Source of the DNA: Verrucomicrobiales bacterium
GTDB lineage: Bacteria; Verrucomicrobiota; Verrucomicrobiia; Verrucomicrobiales; DEV007
Assembly (NCBI GenBank): GCA_029212615.1
Contig: JARGPJ010000003.1
Coordinates: forward strand, 434,001 to 498,000
Length of the DNA stretch: 64,000 nucleotides
Reading direction: 5' to 3'
Translations under genes and position numbers: made by a program
The notes under the pieces: generated by a model
What the model saw: the letters and a program-made list of their open reading frames with translations, nothing else
Told to the model about the DNA's origin: nothing
The model's database searches: none
Shown here: piece by piece, positions 26,176 to 35,504 of the stretch
Layout: each line of letters starts with the position of its first letter
Position numbering within the stretch: the first letter of the stretch is position 1

Positions 26176-26565
26176 ATGAGACAACGGTTCTTCGCAGCGC
26201 TCCCCCTTTTGATTTCCGCCCTGTCGATGACGGGCTGTGTTGAGTCGACAGCGCTTTCTCCCGATGCCTCGGGAGCAAAGCCCGGACAAGTGGCCTCTGC
26301 CTCACCGCCCACGGAACAACTATCCAAATACGACGTCGCCCTCCGGTTTCTCACCGCCTACATTCATCTCGATCGCAGTTCCGCCCTGAAATATGCGACG
26401 CCCAAGGCTGTTTCAAAGCTGAACTGGACCAAATCGCACGGAGGTAACATTCCCTACTACGACGATAAAATGTTCCTCTACTACAGCGGCGGCCTCGCGA
26501 AAGTTTATTTTCAGGAGGTCAACGGCAGCTACATGATCTCCGATCTGCAGACTCACAACCGCTAG
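26176..26565 (+). CDS. Small predicted lipoprotein of unknown function
   Basis: A 129-residue protein if it starts at the ATG at 26176. An open frame runs back to 26101 inside the GT2 gene but adds a charged segment before the signal sequence. Residues 1-20 are a lipoprotein signal (FFAALPLLISALSMTGC), with the cysteine as the predicted lipidation site. The mature part has an alanine/serine/proline linker and a domain of about 80 residues (YDVALRFLTAYIHLDRSSAL, then YYSGGLAKVYFQEVNGSYM) that I do not recognise. It resembles small NTF2-like helical-plus-sheet folds only loosely. It starts 11 bases after the GT2 stop, so it belongs to the glycosylation operon and may be an acceptor or accessory protein. 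Confidence 0.7.
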   Translation: MRQRFFAALPLLISALSMTGCVESTALSPDASGAKPGQVASASPPTEQLSKYDVALRFLTAYIHLDRSSALKYATPKAVSKLNWTKSHGGNIPYYDDKMFLYYSGGLAKVYFQEVNGSYMISDLQTHNR

Positions 26566-26600
26566 CTCTCCGCGCCAGAGAGAGCAGACACGATGAGGTC

Positions 26601-27623
26601 CTAGCGAAACATTTCCCGCGCCGAAAAAGCAACCCCGAGAGCGGCGGCGGCATCAGCACCGATCGCCCACTCAAACCGGGTCGTACTCTGCTCCGGATCA
26701 ATCGGACTCTTCAAATACATCGGCCAGGCACGCTCTTCGAAACCTTCCATGACCCAGCTCATGTAATCATCTCGAAAGCCGACAGATTCCGCCAATCCGC
26801 CGCCAAGAACGACGAGCCCGGGATCAAAGACCCGGACGAGATCGGCGATCCCACTTCCCAAAATGCGGGCTTGTTGACGGAAAATCCCAATCGCCAGCTC
26901 ATCCCCCTCCTGAGCAAAGTCCCGGAGACGAAAGGCTTTCTCCTCCACCGGCGTTCCATCATTCAGCGGATGATCTTTATTCTCGTCTTTCGCGAGTTCC
27001 AAACCGATGCGTCGACGAAGAGCTACCAGTGAAACCCAAGCCTCAAGGCAACCAAATTTGCCGCAACTACACTGTGGAAGCTCACCGTCATCCTCACGAT
27101 GCGGCACCGAAATGTGCCCTACCTCCAGAGCGAGACCATTCGCCCCTTCATATGCGCGTCCTCCGGGAAGAACGAGTCCACCTCCAAGCCCGGTGCCCGG
27201 CGCAACCAGCATGAGACCGCCGTGATGTTTACGACGGACCGCATACTCACCGAGAGCGGCAGCGTTTCCGTCATTCGTCATGTAAATAGGCGTACCTCCG
27301 AGACGCTCTGAAAGTCGGTCACGGATGTTCGTACCAACCCAGTCTTCCGCCAGATTTGCCCGTCCCCAAATCACCCCGTCGCAGGAGGGGGCGGGAACAT
27401 CCATTCCGATACCCTTCACCGAATCGCGCCCAACTCCGATAGCGGAAGTGAGCTGATCAAGGGCTCCCTCAAGCTGACCAAAAGTTGCTTCGTATCCGTC
27501 TTTGACATGACTTCTTACCTCGATCATTTCGCCGGCAACTTCGCCAAGTTCATCCACGAGCACGGTTTTTACCGTGGTTCCACCAATATCAAGTCCTGCA
27601 AAATAGTTCGCGCTTTCAGCCAT
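26601..27623 (-). CDS. ROK-family sugar kinase
   Basis: A 340-residue cytoplasmic ROK protein that phosphorylates glucose or another hexose with ATP. It begins with the phosphate-binding motif GLDIGGTTVKTVLVD (10-24), has the catalytic MTNDGNAAALGEY, the adenosine loop APGTGLGGGLV, EVGHISVPH, and the structural zinc motif CSCGKFGCLEAW. No DNA-binding domain is present, so it is a kinase and not a NagC-type repressor. It is convergent with the lipoprotein gene and divergent from the FAD oxidoreductase gene across 200 bases. The exact sugar is not predictable. Confidence 0.93.
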   Translation of the reverse strand: MAESANYFAGLDIGGTTVKTVLVDELGEVAGEMIEVRSHVKDGYEATFGQLEGALDQLTSAIGVGRDSVKGIGMDVPAPSCDGVIWGRANLAEDWVGTNIRDRLSERLGGTPIYMTNDGNAAALGEYAVRRKHHGGLMLVAPGTGLGGGLVLPGGRAYEGANGLALEVGHISVPHREDDGELPQCSCGKFGCLEAWVSLVALRRRIGLELAKDENKDHPLNDGTPVEEKAFRLRDFAQEGDELAIGIFRQQARILGSGIADLVRVFDPGLVVLGGGLAESVGFRDDYMSWVMEGFEERAWPMYLKSPIDPEQSTTRFEWAIGADAAAALGVAFSAREMFR

Positions 27624-27823
27624 GAGTATATCTTATTAAGAAAGGCGAGAGGAATACTACGACGTCCCTTGACCGTCAATGACAATTCCGATTTGAGTAT
27701 CCGTGAAGACTCCTCACCTCGCTCCGTGACAACCGCATAATCATGATTGGACACTCTATCCCCGGGCGCAACTGCGCATCTCCCCGGGCTGGCCAATGTC
27801 TCATTTTAACGACAAGGTAAGCC

Positions 27824-30130
27824 ATGATATTACGGATATTAGGATTATTGGCGCTGTTTCCGCTCCTGCTGCAGGCGGAGGAAGTCCTTGTTGAAGCGGA
27901 GTCTTTTGACTCAACAGGAGGCTGGAAGCTCGATACCCAGTTCATCGACACGATGGGCTCCCCCTACCTTCTCGCCCACGGACTCGGAAAACCTGTCGAA
28001 GACGCCAGCACCACGGTGACATTTCCAAAGACAGGTGATTATACCTACTGGGTCAGGACAAAAAACTGGGTCGAAAAATTTGCTGATAAAGTTGACCACA
28101 CCAGCGCGCCGGGAAAATTCCAACTCAAGATAAACGGTGAAGCCACCAAGCACGTCTTCGGGACTTCAAGCGCAACCTGGATGTGGGAGAAAGGCGGATC
28201 GATCACCATCGACAGCACCGAAGTCGAACTTTCGCTCACGGACCTCACCGGATTTAACGGCCGCTGCGACGCCATTCTCTTCTCGACCAATCCCGACTTC
28301 GAACCGGACAACTCCAGTGAAAGTCTTCCTCAGTGGCGGCGTGAGATGCTGGGCGTTGATTCCGGTTTTATCGAAGAAGGTCCCTTTGATATCGTTTTCA
28401 TCGGAGGCGGATACGCCGGCGCCTGCGGTGCAATTTCCGCAGCGCGCATGGGCCTAAAGGTAGCCCTGATCCAAAACCGTCCCGTTCTCGGTGGGAACGG
28501 ATCTTCCGAAGTTCGAGTCTGGGCGAAAGGAAACACCCCTCCCGGCCTGTATCCCATAGGTGACATCGTCCGCGAGTTCTCAGACAGTGCCACAAAGTCT
28601 CCCGGCACCTTCGAGGAATTCGAAGATGCGAAAAAGACAGATATCGTTTCGGGAGAGGAAAACATCGCGCTGTTTCTGAATCACCATGCTTTTGACGTCG
28701 AAATGGAGTCGGAAACTCGAATCAAAGCGGTCCAGGCCTTCGACACCCGTTCCGGCGAAATTCGACGCTTCACCTCACGTAATTTCTGCGACGCGACCGG
28801 ACACGGCACGATCGGAAAAATGGCCGGAGCAGACTATGAGTCCTACGACGGCATCCGCATGGGAATGTCTAACATGTGGAGCTGGGAAAATGGAAATGAA
28901 CCGGTCGACTTCCCTGAACTTTCATGGGCCCTTCCACTTAAAGAAACCGACTTCCCCTACCCCCGGAAATTTCATGCAGAATGGTTCTGGGAAAGTGGCT
29001 ACAAGAAGGACCCCCTCCTTGATCTTGAAGAGATTCGCGACTGGAATATCCTCGCCGGGCTGAGCGCCTGGAATGCCATCAAAAACAATGGCGCCTACGA
29101 CCGTTACGACCCCGATCTTCTCGAGCACAAAAACGCTTACCTCACCTGGATGGCCTACATCGGAGGCACGCGTGAAACACTTCAACTTCTGGGTGACATC
29201 ATCCTCTCCGAAGAAGACATCGTCGCGAAACAATCCTTCCCTGATGGCTGTGTCCTCACGACATGGTCCGTCGACCTTCACTACCCGAAGGAGCAATACG
29301 CCACAAACTTTCCCGAGAACCCTTTCATCTCCGTCGCGGTTCACGGAAGGGCGGTCGATCGCAAAAGGGGATACCCCGTCCCCTATCGATGCTTCTACTC
29401 CCGAAACATCGAGAACCTTTTCATGGCCGGGCGCAACATCAGCGTAACCCACAAGGCGCTCGGTACGATCCGTGTCATGAAGACCTGCGGTATGATGGGA
29501 GTTGTTGTCGGCAAAGCGGCCGCGATCTGCAGCAGGCATGATGTCACTCCGCGAGAAGTTTATTATCAGCACCTCGACGAATTGATTGAGCTCATGCAAC
29601 TACCGGGCAATACACGACGCACCGATCTCGAGTCCGAGTTCTTTGTCGATACCAGCATTCCGGACCTCGGGGAGATGCAACTTGACTGGATTCCGAAAGA
29701 AAAGCTCGATGGGATCGTCATTGATGATGACGACCTGGAGCTGAGCAAGTCATGGAAGCAGGGTGCCGGTCTCAAGCCCCATGTCCACAACGGGTATCAC
29801 TATGCCAGCGAGGCAAAGCAGGGCTCACCTCAGGTCACCGAAGCGAGATTTGAATTCACCGTGCCGGAAGACGGTGATTATGAAGTTAGAATTTCTCATC
29901 AACCACACGAGAACCGGGCCCGGAAAGCTCCCGTGACCGTGATCTCAGCGGGTGAACCTAAGACTTTTGCGATCAATCAGACCGTTGCGCCACCACTGGC
30001 GAACAGCTTCTTCGGCCTCGGGGTTTACGAATTCAAAGCGGACACTCCCGGAGCGGTAGTGGTCTCCAATGAGGAATCGGGAGGAAATGTTCACATTGAT
30101 GCCGTGCAGATCATCCCTCTGAAGGACTGA
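27824..30130 (+). CDS. Secreted FAD-dependent oxidoreductase with flanking carbohydrate-binding-like domains
   Basis: A 768-residue protein with signal peptide MILRILGLLALFPLLLQAE. Residues about 20-155 form a beta-sandwich (VEAESFDSTGGWKLDTQF, GDYTYWVRTKNW) like a CBM or golvesin-type domain. The FAD-binding Rossmann start is at 188-215 (FDIVFIGGGYAGACGAISAA) in the 'FAD dependent oxidoreductase' family, followed by VLGGNGSSEVRVWAKG and a later MAGRNISVTHKALGTIRVMK. A second beta-sandwich closes the chain (about 645-768: FTVPEDGDYEVRISHQP). This family is expanded in Verrucomicrobia and Planctomycetes and is often found with polysaccharide-degradation genes. It ends 8 bases before the converging PL14-type gene. 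Confidence 0.88.
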   Translation: MILRILGLLALFPLLLQAEEVLVEAESFDSTGGWKLDTQFIDTMGSPYLLAHGLGKPVEDASTTVTFPKTGDYTYWVRTKNWVEKFADKVDHTSAPGKFQLKINGEATKHVFGTSSATWMWEKGGSITIDSTEVELSLTDLTGFNGRCDAILFSTNPDFEPDNSSESLPQWRREMLGVDSGFIEEGPFDIVFIGGGYAGACGAISAARMGLKVALIQNRPVLGGNGSSEVRVWAKGNTPPGLYPIGDIVREFSDSATKSPGTFEEFEDAKKTDIVSGEENIALFLNHHAFDVEMESETRIKAVQAFDTRSGEIRRFTSRNFCDATGHGTIGKMAGADYESYDGIRMGMSNMWSWENGNEPVDFPELSWALPLKETDFPYPRKFHAEWFWESGYKKDPLLDLEEIRDWNILAGLSAWNAIKNNGAYDRYDPDLLEHKNAYLTWMAYIGGTRETLQLLGDIILSEEDIVAKQSFPDGCVLTTWSVDLHYPKEQYATNFPENPFISVAVHGRAVDRKRGYPVPYRCFYSRNIENLFMAGRNISVTHKALGTIRVMKTCGMMGVVVGKAAAICSRHDVTPREVYYQHLDELIELMQLPGNTRRTDLESEFFVDTSIPDLGEMQLDWIPKEKLDGIVIDDDDLELSKSWKQGAGLKPHVHNGYHYASEAKQGSPQVTEARFEFTVPEDGDYEVRISHQPHENRARKAPVTVISAGEPKTFAINQTVAPPLANSFFGLGVYEFKADTPGAVVVSNEESGGNVHIDAVQIIPLKD

Positions 30131-30138
30131 TTGATTTT

Positions 30139-30939
30139 CTAATTGTGGGAGAAGGCCGGCTTCTCCCACGTGATTTCGAAGTCGTCGAAGCTGATCTCGA
30201 CTTCTTTTCCGGGTGCCCAACTCGAGTCAGCGCCCCCATAGAATGTGCTGAATAGAAAGCTGTCTATCGGGCCGAAACGTGACCCGTGAAACTCCAGTCG
30301 ATCCAGCCTTAATTTTACCTCTCCATTCACCGCCACTTCAAGAATGCCCTGCGCTTTTCCGGGCTCCCCTGTGTCGATTTTCTGAGTGATCGAATACCAC
30401 TTGCCCCGTTTCAACTTGAGGCCAAGGGGATGCCTTTCACCGTACTTTTCTTTCATCTTTGGGTGGTACAGGTAGAGTTCCAGAGCGCCTTCACGCCTCC
30501 ACATGTATCGTGCGCTCCACCCGCCCTCGCTTCCGGGTCGCCGGCCACCGGTGAATTGACTTCCTCCCCCGCTCAGTCCGGGAAGCTTCCCCCCTTTCAC
30601 AAACGTAAAGTCCTCACACACACGAAAGCGGTAGGACAGGGTTGCATATCGGCTTTCCTGCAGCTGAACCACAAACTGAGCACCACTCTTCAGGGATCCG
30701 AATTGCCCCTTTGGATAAGAGACTTCGAGGCACCTTTCCGCCGCCTCACTCTTGATAACAGCACGACCACTGAGCTTCTCCCAGTCGAGGGGACCGAAGG
30801 TCTTTTCGATCATCGTACGCGTAACCTTAACAGGCTTCAGTGCCTCGAAATCGACAACAATAAAGGGCGCTTTTTCAGCAAATAAATGCGAAGCAAATCC
30901 TGAAGAAAGGACAAAAATGAAGAGTAACCTCATTCTCAT
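30139..30939 (-). CDS. Polysaccharide lyase family 14-like (alginate-lyase-type) secreted protein
   Basis: A 266-residue protein with signal peptide (MRMRLLFIFVLSSGFASHLF). The jelly-roll core has the PL14 signatures YRFRVCEDFTFVKGGKLPGL (103-122), GGWSARYMWRREG (139-151), LYLYHP (155-160) and FSTFYGGADSSWAP. From memory, the catalytic set in characterised alginate/glucuronan lyases of this family is K, S, R, Y, Y with fixed spacing. Here K115, S142, R144, Y156 and Y158 reproduce it. It should cleave uronic-acid polymers by beta-elimination; the actual substrate is unknown. The neighbouring FAD oxidoreductase gene converges on it. Confidence 0.82.
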   Translation of the reverse strand: MRMRLLFIFVLSSGFASHLFAEKAPFIVVDFEALKPVKVTRTMIEKTFGPLDWEKLSGRAVIKSEAAERCLEVSYPKGQFGSLKSGAQFVVQLQESRYATLSYRFRVCEDFTFVKGGKLPGLSGGGSQFTGGRRPGSEGGWSARYMWRREGALELYLYHPKMKEKYGERHPLGLKLKRGKWYSITQKIDTGEPGKAQGILEVAVNGEVKLRLDRLEFHGSRFGPIDSFLFSTFYGGADSSWAPGKEVEISFDDFEITWEKPAFSHN

Positions 30940-31036
30940 TGATACGACGGATCAGGTAACCTCGACAAACATTACCTTTTCTAAGCGTCCGATCATCTGA
31001 TACCTCAGAGGCTCCCTGACTCCGCTTCCCCACCTT

Positions 31037-31780
31037 ATGAATTCAACCAAACTTCAACTCAAATCGAAGTTCCTGGAAGAAGTCTCACCGAAATCTCATT
31101 TTGAAGTCATCTTTGATCACCTGCCCGGGGTTTCATTCTTTGCAAAAAACAGAAATTTCGAAATCGTTTCCGCCAACAAAGCATTCTGGGAACGGCTCGA
31201 TTGCGAATCGGAATCTGAAGTCATCGGGAAGACAGACTACGACCTCTTTCCCGAACAACTCGCCAGTAAGTTCCGTGAAGACGACGAAACCGTCCTCAGA
31301 ACAGGTTCCCCCAAACTGAAGATCATCGAACTCTTCTTCAACCGACAGGGCCTCCCGGATTGGTATTTCACGAATAAATTTCCTGTCTTTGGTCGAGACG
31401 GAAGCGTCATCGGGGTGAGCGGAACAGTACAAAGTTACACCGGGCGGCGCTCAGCCCTGACGCCTCATATGCAGCTGGATCACGCCGTGAGCTACATTCG
31501 GGATCACTTCAGTGAACCGGTGAATATGACAAACCTCGCAAAGCGAACCGGCATGTCAGTGAGGCAGTTCAACCGGCGTTTCCGTGAGGTATTCGGAACA
31601 AATCCGAGGACGTTTTTAATCAAGACACGGGTGCAGGCTGCCTGCGAAGATCTCCGTTCAAGTGACAAGCCCATCAGTGAGATCGCGCTGGAGTATGGCT
31701 TCTGCGACCAGAGTTCGTTCACTCAACATTTCAGAACCCACATGGGAGTCACCCCTCTCAGGTATCGCCGCAGCAGCTGA
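31037..31780 (+). CDS. PAS-AraC transcriptional regulator
   Basis: A 247-residue regulator. Residues about 20-135 form a PAS domain (FEVIFDHLPGVSFFAKNRNF, VIGKTDYDLFPEQLA, PVFGRDGSVIGVSGTV). Residues about 145-245 form the double helix-turn-helix of AraC/XylS proteins (NMTNLAKRTGMSVRQFNRRF, ISEIALEYGFCDQSSFTQHF). A PAS sensor directly fused to AraC is common in Verrucomicrobia and Planctomycetes. The gene is divergent from the PL14-type gene across 97 bases and may regulate it. Its end overlaps the converging GT4 gene by 23 bases. Confidence 0.92.
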   Translation: MNSTKLQLKSKFLEEVSPKSHFEVIFDHLPGVSFFAKNRNFEIVSANKAFWERLDCESESEVIGKTDYDLFPEQLASKFREDDETVLRTGSPKLKIIELFFNRQGLPDWYFTNKFPVFGRDGSVIGVSGTVQSYTGRRSALTPHMQLDHAVSYIRDHFSEPVNMTNLAKRTGMSVRQFNRRFREVFGTNPRTFLIKTRVQAACEDLRSSDKPISEIALEYGFCDQSSFTQHFRTHMGVTPLRYRRSS

Positions 31781-33146
31781 AATCGACCGGAGTTGATTCC
31801 CCGCTGTTTCCGGACTCCTGACGCAGCTTGAGAACTGAACCAAAAACCTTCGCGGTTTCCCCGGCCATTTTTGCCCGACTGCCTTCCCTTTCGACCCACT
31901 TCCGTCCGGCTCGTCCTGCGCTCTTCCTTCGGGCGGGATCCTTCATCATTTCAATCAATTCCGCGGCAAGCCCCTTCACCTCACCGGCCTCGAAAAGGGT
32001 TCCTCCCCCGCTCGCGGCAATCAGCTCCGGGAAGGGGCCATGATTCGGAGCCACCACCGGCAGTCCGCAAGCCATTGCCTCAAGCACATAAAGTCCTTTC
32101 GGCTCGGCAAAGCGGGTGGGGACACTGAAAAGATCCACCTCGCTGAAAAATTTCAATTTAGCCGCTACGTCCGGAGCCTCCACATGCTCGAACCGATCTG
32201 CGAGACCGGCTTCATGGATCTTCAAAATCTGCGCGGCATAGAATTCCTGATCCTTCTCCGCCAACCATCCTGCTACCTTGAGCCGCGCTTGAGGCAACGC
32301 GGAAGCCAGCTCGACAAAGGCATCAATGAGAAGGTCGAATCCCTTTTCGGGGGAAAGCCGGGCGAAATAGCCAATGACATGTTCGTCCTCTCGATTCAAA
32401 TTGTGCCGGGCAGCCGGATCAAACTCCTCAACATGAACTCCCAGCGGGGTGAGATGAAACTTCTCCGGTTCAACATTCAACTTCCGGGCCATGAGATCAC
32501 GATAGAAAGCGGAGAAAGTCAAAAACCCATCCGCCATCTGTGCGAGCGATTGCATTTCAACGAGAACTTTCTCTTTCCACGGTGACTGCAGTTCATCCAG
32601 AAAAACATCATCCCCCTGTATCGTCACTAACACTGGCACATTTAATTCCCGCTTCAGCGCAGGGATACATCCACCCACGAGAAGGTTCGTCAGGCAGATC
32701 AAATCCGGCTTCACCATCTCTTTGAGCCAGTGAACGAGCCGGGCCACTTCCTTGCGCTGAAAACCATTCTCGCCTTTCACCATCGAAAGCGTCATCTCAC
32801 CAAGGTCTGCGGCACTGACAGACATCGCTCTTGAAGCGACCCGCCGAATCAACTTTGGATTATCCAGCCAGCGGTCAAGGAATGCCGGCAGATAGCGAAA
32901 GAATGGAATCTTCTGCTGAAGGTAAACATTAATCCCGCCGAAGAATACCTGATCCATCGAATGGTCCTCTTCATCGACCCTGATCGGAGTATAGAGCGGA
33001 AGCAGAAGGACATCCCACCCCATCTCTTCAAGCCCTGAAACAAGGGCGTTGTCCCTGATGCAGCTGCCACAATACATTCCACCGGCTCCGGCCGTGATGT
33101 AGACGATCTTCGGTTTTCTATTCACACCTTTCTTTCTATTCGCCAA
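31758..33146 (-). CDS. GT4-family glycosyltransferase
   Basis: A 462-residue retaining glycosyltransferase with the GT-B fold. The N-terminal half starts PKIVYITAGAGGMYCGSCIR and continues with the family segment DVLLLPLYTPIRVDEED. The C-terminal half has HVIGYFARLSPEKGFDLLID and the nucleotide-sugar site LFSVPTRFAEPKGLYVLEAM (the E-x7-E region) with ACGLPVVAPNHGPFPELI. It probably acts in polysaccharide or glycolipid synthesis. The start used is a TTG at 33146; an in-frame GTG at 33122 also keeps the Rossmann start. Its last codons overlap the regulator gene on the opposite strand. Confidence 0.9.
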   Translation of the reverse strand: MANRKKGVNRKPKIVYITAGAGGMYCGSCIRDNALVSGLEEMGWDVLLLPLYTPIRVDEEDHSMDQVFFGGINVYLQQKIPFFRYLPAFLDRWLDNPKLIRRVASRAMSVSAADLGEMTLSMVKGENGFQRKEVARLVHWLKEMVKPDLICLTNLLVGGCIPALKRELNVPVLVTIQGDDVFLDELQSPWKEKVLVEMQSLAQMADGFLTFSAFYRDLMARKLNVEPEKFHLTPLGVHVEEFDPAARHNLNREDEHVIGYFARLSPEKGFDLLIDAFVELASALPQARLKVAGWLAEKDQEFYAAQILKIHEAGLADRFEHVEAPDVAAKLKFFSEVDLFSVPTRFAEPKGLYVLEAMACGLPVVAPNHGPFPELIAASGGGTLFEAGEVKGLAAELIEMMKDPARRKSAGRAGRKWVEREGSRAKMAGETAKVFGSVLKLRQESGNSGESTPVDFSCCGDT

Positions 33147-33250
33147 TCAACTCCGGAACCGGGCAGATGCTACCAATTCAGAGACATCATAACGCCAGTG
33201 TGAGTTCACCGGAACCCGCTAAACTGTGCCATTCACTTGAAAGTTCTTCC

Positions 33251-34792
33251 ATGAAATCTTTGCTGTCTCTTCTTCTCATCTTCTCGGCGTCAACCGCACG
33301 GGCGGACTGGCCTCAGTGGCGGGGGCCTGATCGCAACGGAATCGCCGCTGCCGATTCGGACCTGCCCGAGCTGCTGCCTGAAGGCTACGAACCCACCAGG
33401 CGCTGGGAGTCGCTTGAGATCCCAAGCGACCACTATGGTGGCCACGGCAGCATTTCGATAGCGGATGGAAAAGTCTACCTCTCCGTGGTCTGGCATCGCG
33501 ATGAGCCCACCGATACCAGAAAGATCGACCGTGATGTTCTTGCAACCCTTGGATACCGCGGGTTAAACAGCATTCCTGAAGAAATCAGGAGGAAAATGGA
33601 GAACGATCGTCTCAGTTTAAGCCGGCGCCTCCGTGGCGCCGCCCTTGACGAATGGGCCGAAAACTGGGTCAAAGAAAACATTGAACCCAAGACGCAGCTC
33701 AGTCTAGGCAGCTGGATCATCAGTCGCTTCAAGAAAGGAAAAGCGGCCGTTCCCCTGAACGTCTACGACAATCTTCTTGGAGCTTCGAAACAAACCTTTA
33801 AGAACCAAAGCGAACTCGAAGCCTGGATCGACGCACAAAATTTCGATCCGGCAATCCGTGAACAGGTCCTTAAAGCGGTCCCCGCAACGGTTAAAAAGGC
33901 CGACGACATCATTCTTTGCCTCGATTCAGGAACCGGAGAAGTTCTCTGGGAGTTCCGTCAACCCGGTATTCCGAGCGGGCGAAGCTCTTCCAGCACCCCG
34001 GCCGTTTCCCATGGGTTGGTGTTCGCCGCACTGAGCGAACACCTCTACTGTGTTGATGCCGAAAGCGGTGAAGAAATCTGGCGCGCTCCACTGAGCGGGA
34101 AAAAAGGCCCTGCATCATCTCCTCTCGTTCACGGCGATTCGGTCTACCTTCAACAAAACTTTCTTACCGCCTTCGATCTGAATACCGGCGAGGAGCAATG
34201 GAGGAACGCGGAAGTCACCGGCGCCAATTCTTCACCGGCTACCTGGAAAGATCTTATCCTCTGTAACACCTCCAAGGCCCTCTTTGGAATCGACAGAGGA
34301 ACGGGCGCGACGGTTTGGAAAGCCCAAGGTGGAGGTGACGGAACACCGGTTGTCTCCGGCGACGATGTTATTATCAGCAGCAAAGACAATCAAAAGAACC
34401 TGATCGCCTACCACCTCAACGCAAACGGCCCCGAAGAAAAATGGTCTCATCAGTTTCTGGCACGCCGATATGGATCCAGTCCGATTATTTTCGAAGGCTA
34501 CGTCTACTACATGGGAAGCGAAAGACACCTCTGCCTTGATCTGGGCACCGGGGAGATTCAATGGGAGCGGGAGGCTCAATCCTCGCTCTCTTCTCCGATC
34601 CTTGCCGACGGAAAGCTCGTCATCTACGAAAACAAAGGCGGATTTGCCCACCTCATCAAAGCCTCCCCCGAGTCATACCAGTCTCTGGGCAGAGTGAAAG
34701 TGGGGGCACTCTATTGCGCTTCCCCCGCCACGGTTGGAAAAGACATTTACCTCAGGACCTCGAAAAGCGTCGTCTCCTTCAGGTTCGACTGA
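33251..34792 (+). CDS. Secreted PQQ-type beta-propeller protein (BamB-like repeats)
   Basis: A 513-residue protein starting at the ATG at 33251, which gives a signal peptide (MKSLLSLLLIFSASTARA). It continues DWPQWRGPDRNGI, the hallmark opening of PVC PQQ-repeat proteins. Propeller blades have the W-docking pattern, such as LDSGTGEVLWEFRQPG, VDAESGEEIWRAPLSG, FDLNTGEEQWRNAEVTG and IDRGTGATVWKAQGGG. An inserted helical region (about 95-210) separates the first blade from the rest. No enzyme signature is seen; such proteins may bind PQQ or act as scaffolds. It is monocistronic, 70 bases before the TetR promoter. Confidence 0.85.
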   Translation: MKSLLSLLLIFSASTARADWPQWRGPDRNGIAAADSDLPELLPEGYEPTRRWESLEIPSDHYGGHGSISIADGKVYLSVVWHRDEPTDTRKIDRDVLATLGYRGLNSIPEEIRRKMENDRLSLSRRLRGAALDEWAENWVKENIEPKTQLSLGSWIISRFKKGKAAVPLNVYDNLLGASKQTFKNQSELEAWIDAQNFDPAIREQVLKAVPATVKKADDIILCLDSGTGEVLWEFRQPGIPSGRSSSSTPAVSHGLVFAALSEHLYCVDAESGEEIWRAPLSGKKGPASSPLVHGDSVYLQQNFLTAFDLNTGEEQWRNAEVTGANSSPATWKDLILCNTSKALFGIDRGTGATVWKAQGGGDGTPVVSGDDVIISSKDNQKNLIAYHLNANGPEEKWSHQFLARRYGSSPIIFEGYVYYMGSERHLCLDLGTGEIQWEREAQSSLSSPILADGKLVIYENKGGFAHLIKASPESYQSLGRVKVGALYCASPATVGKDIYLRTSKSVVSFRFD

Positions 34793-34838
34793 ACACCCCA
34801 TAAGATTGGAGAGATTTCCAAATTCCCTGAAAATATTC

Positions 34839-34866
34839 TTTACAGACCGTTCTGTCTGTTTATATT
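34839..34866 (+). promoter_or_regulatory. TetR gene promoter with embedded operator
   Basis: A TTTACA -35 (34839-34844) and a TATATT -10 (34861-34866), 16 bases apart, enclose an inverted-repeat sequence (ACAGACCGTTCTGTCTGT, 34842-34859). The core AGACCGTTCTGT recurs, with one change, before the ECF sigma gene at 35465. An operator between the promoter boxes is the classic arrangement for self-repression by TetR proteins. Confidence 0.72.
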
Positions 34867-34874
34867 AATTCGAG

Positions 34875-35432
34875 ATGAGAAAAGCAAACGCCAAAGAACG
34901 AATCCTCGAAACCGCCGGGAAACTGTTTTTCCGCCACGGTTACTCCGAGGTAGGCATAAACGAAATCATCGCCAAAGCTGAAACCGCAAAAGCCAGCTTT
35001 TATCAACACTACCCCTCCAAGGAAGCCCTTTGTGAAGCGTGGCTTTCGGATGTGCATGATCGCTCGAAAATGAGTCGTGCCGAAATGCTTGAAAGTGACG
35101 CTCTGCCTGCTGAGAAAATCTCAACCTATTTTGACCAGCTCAAATCCTTCATGGAGCAAAGCGAGTTTCGCGGCTGCCCCTACTCCAATACCAGTGCTGT
35201 TTCCGGCGCCTCATGCGGCGGAATCATTGAACAGATTCAGGGACACAAAGCCTCCATTCGTGATTTTCTGCGGGAGGTATGCTTCCAGCACACCAATGAC
35301 CGCAAAACCGCCGACACTTTCGGTGACCGAATCTTTCTTCTCTATTCAGGAGCGACCACTGAATGCCAGAATCTTAAAGAACTATGGCCGGTCGACGTTG
35401 CCAGAGAAGCTGCAATGGAGCTGGTTTCATAA
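34875..35432 (+). CDS. TetR-family transcriptional regulator
   Basis: A 185-residue repressor. The N-terminal helix-turn-helix is typical: RILETAGKLFFRHGYSEVGI (9-28), then IIAKAETAKASFYQHYPSKE (31-50). The C-terminal domain has a cysteine-containing part (FRGCPYSNTSAVSGASCGGI), a pattern seen in TetR proteins of the YxaF/LmrA clade. Ligand binding is through that domain; cysteines could sense electrophiles or oxidants, which is speculative. A shared palindromic sequence precedes both this gene and the downstream ECF sigma gene, pointing to autorepression and sigma repression. Confidence 0.9.
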   Translation: MRKANAKERILETAGKLFFRHGYSEVGINEIIAKAETAKASFYQHYPSKEALCEAWLSDVHDRSKMSRAEMLESDALPAEKISTYFDQLKSFMEQSEFRGCPYSNTSAVSGASCGGIIEQIQGHKASIRDFLREVCFQHTNDRKTADTFGDRIFLLYSGATTECQNLKELWPVDVAREAAMELVS

Positions 35433-35458
35433 TAATTTCCTTTTTTTTGAACAAAACT

Positions 35459-35478
35459 ACAGACAGACCTTTCTGTAA
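35459..35478 (+). promoter_or_regulatory. Second TetR operator-like site before the ECF sigma gene
   Basis: The sequence ACAGACAGACCTTTCTGTAA holds AGACCTTTCTGT (35465-35476). It matches the upstream operator core AGACCGTTCTGT in 11 of 12 bases. It lies 29 bases before the sigma-factor ATG, so a bound repressor would block its transcription. Confidence 0.65.
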
Positions 35479-35504
35479 GTATCACCACTAAATTATAGAT
35501 CACC

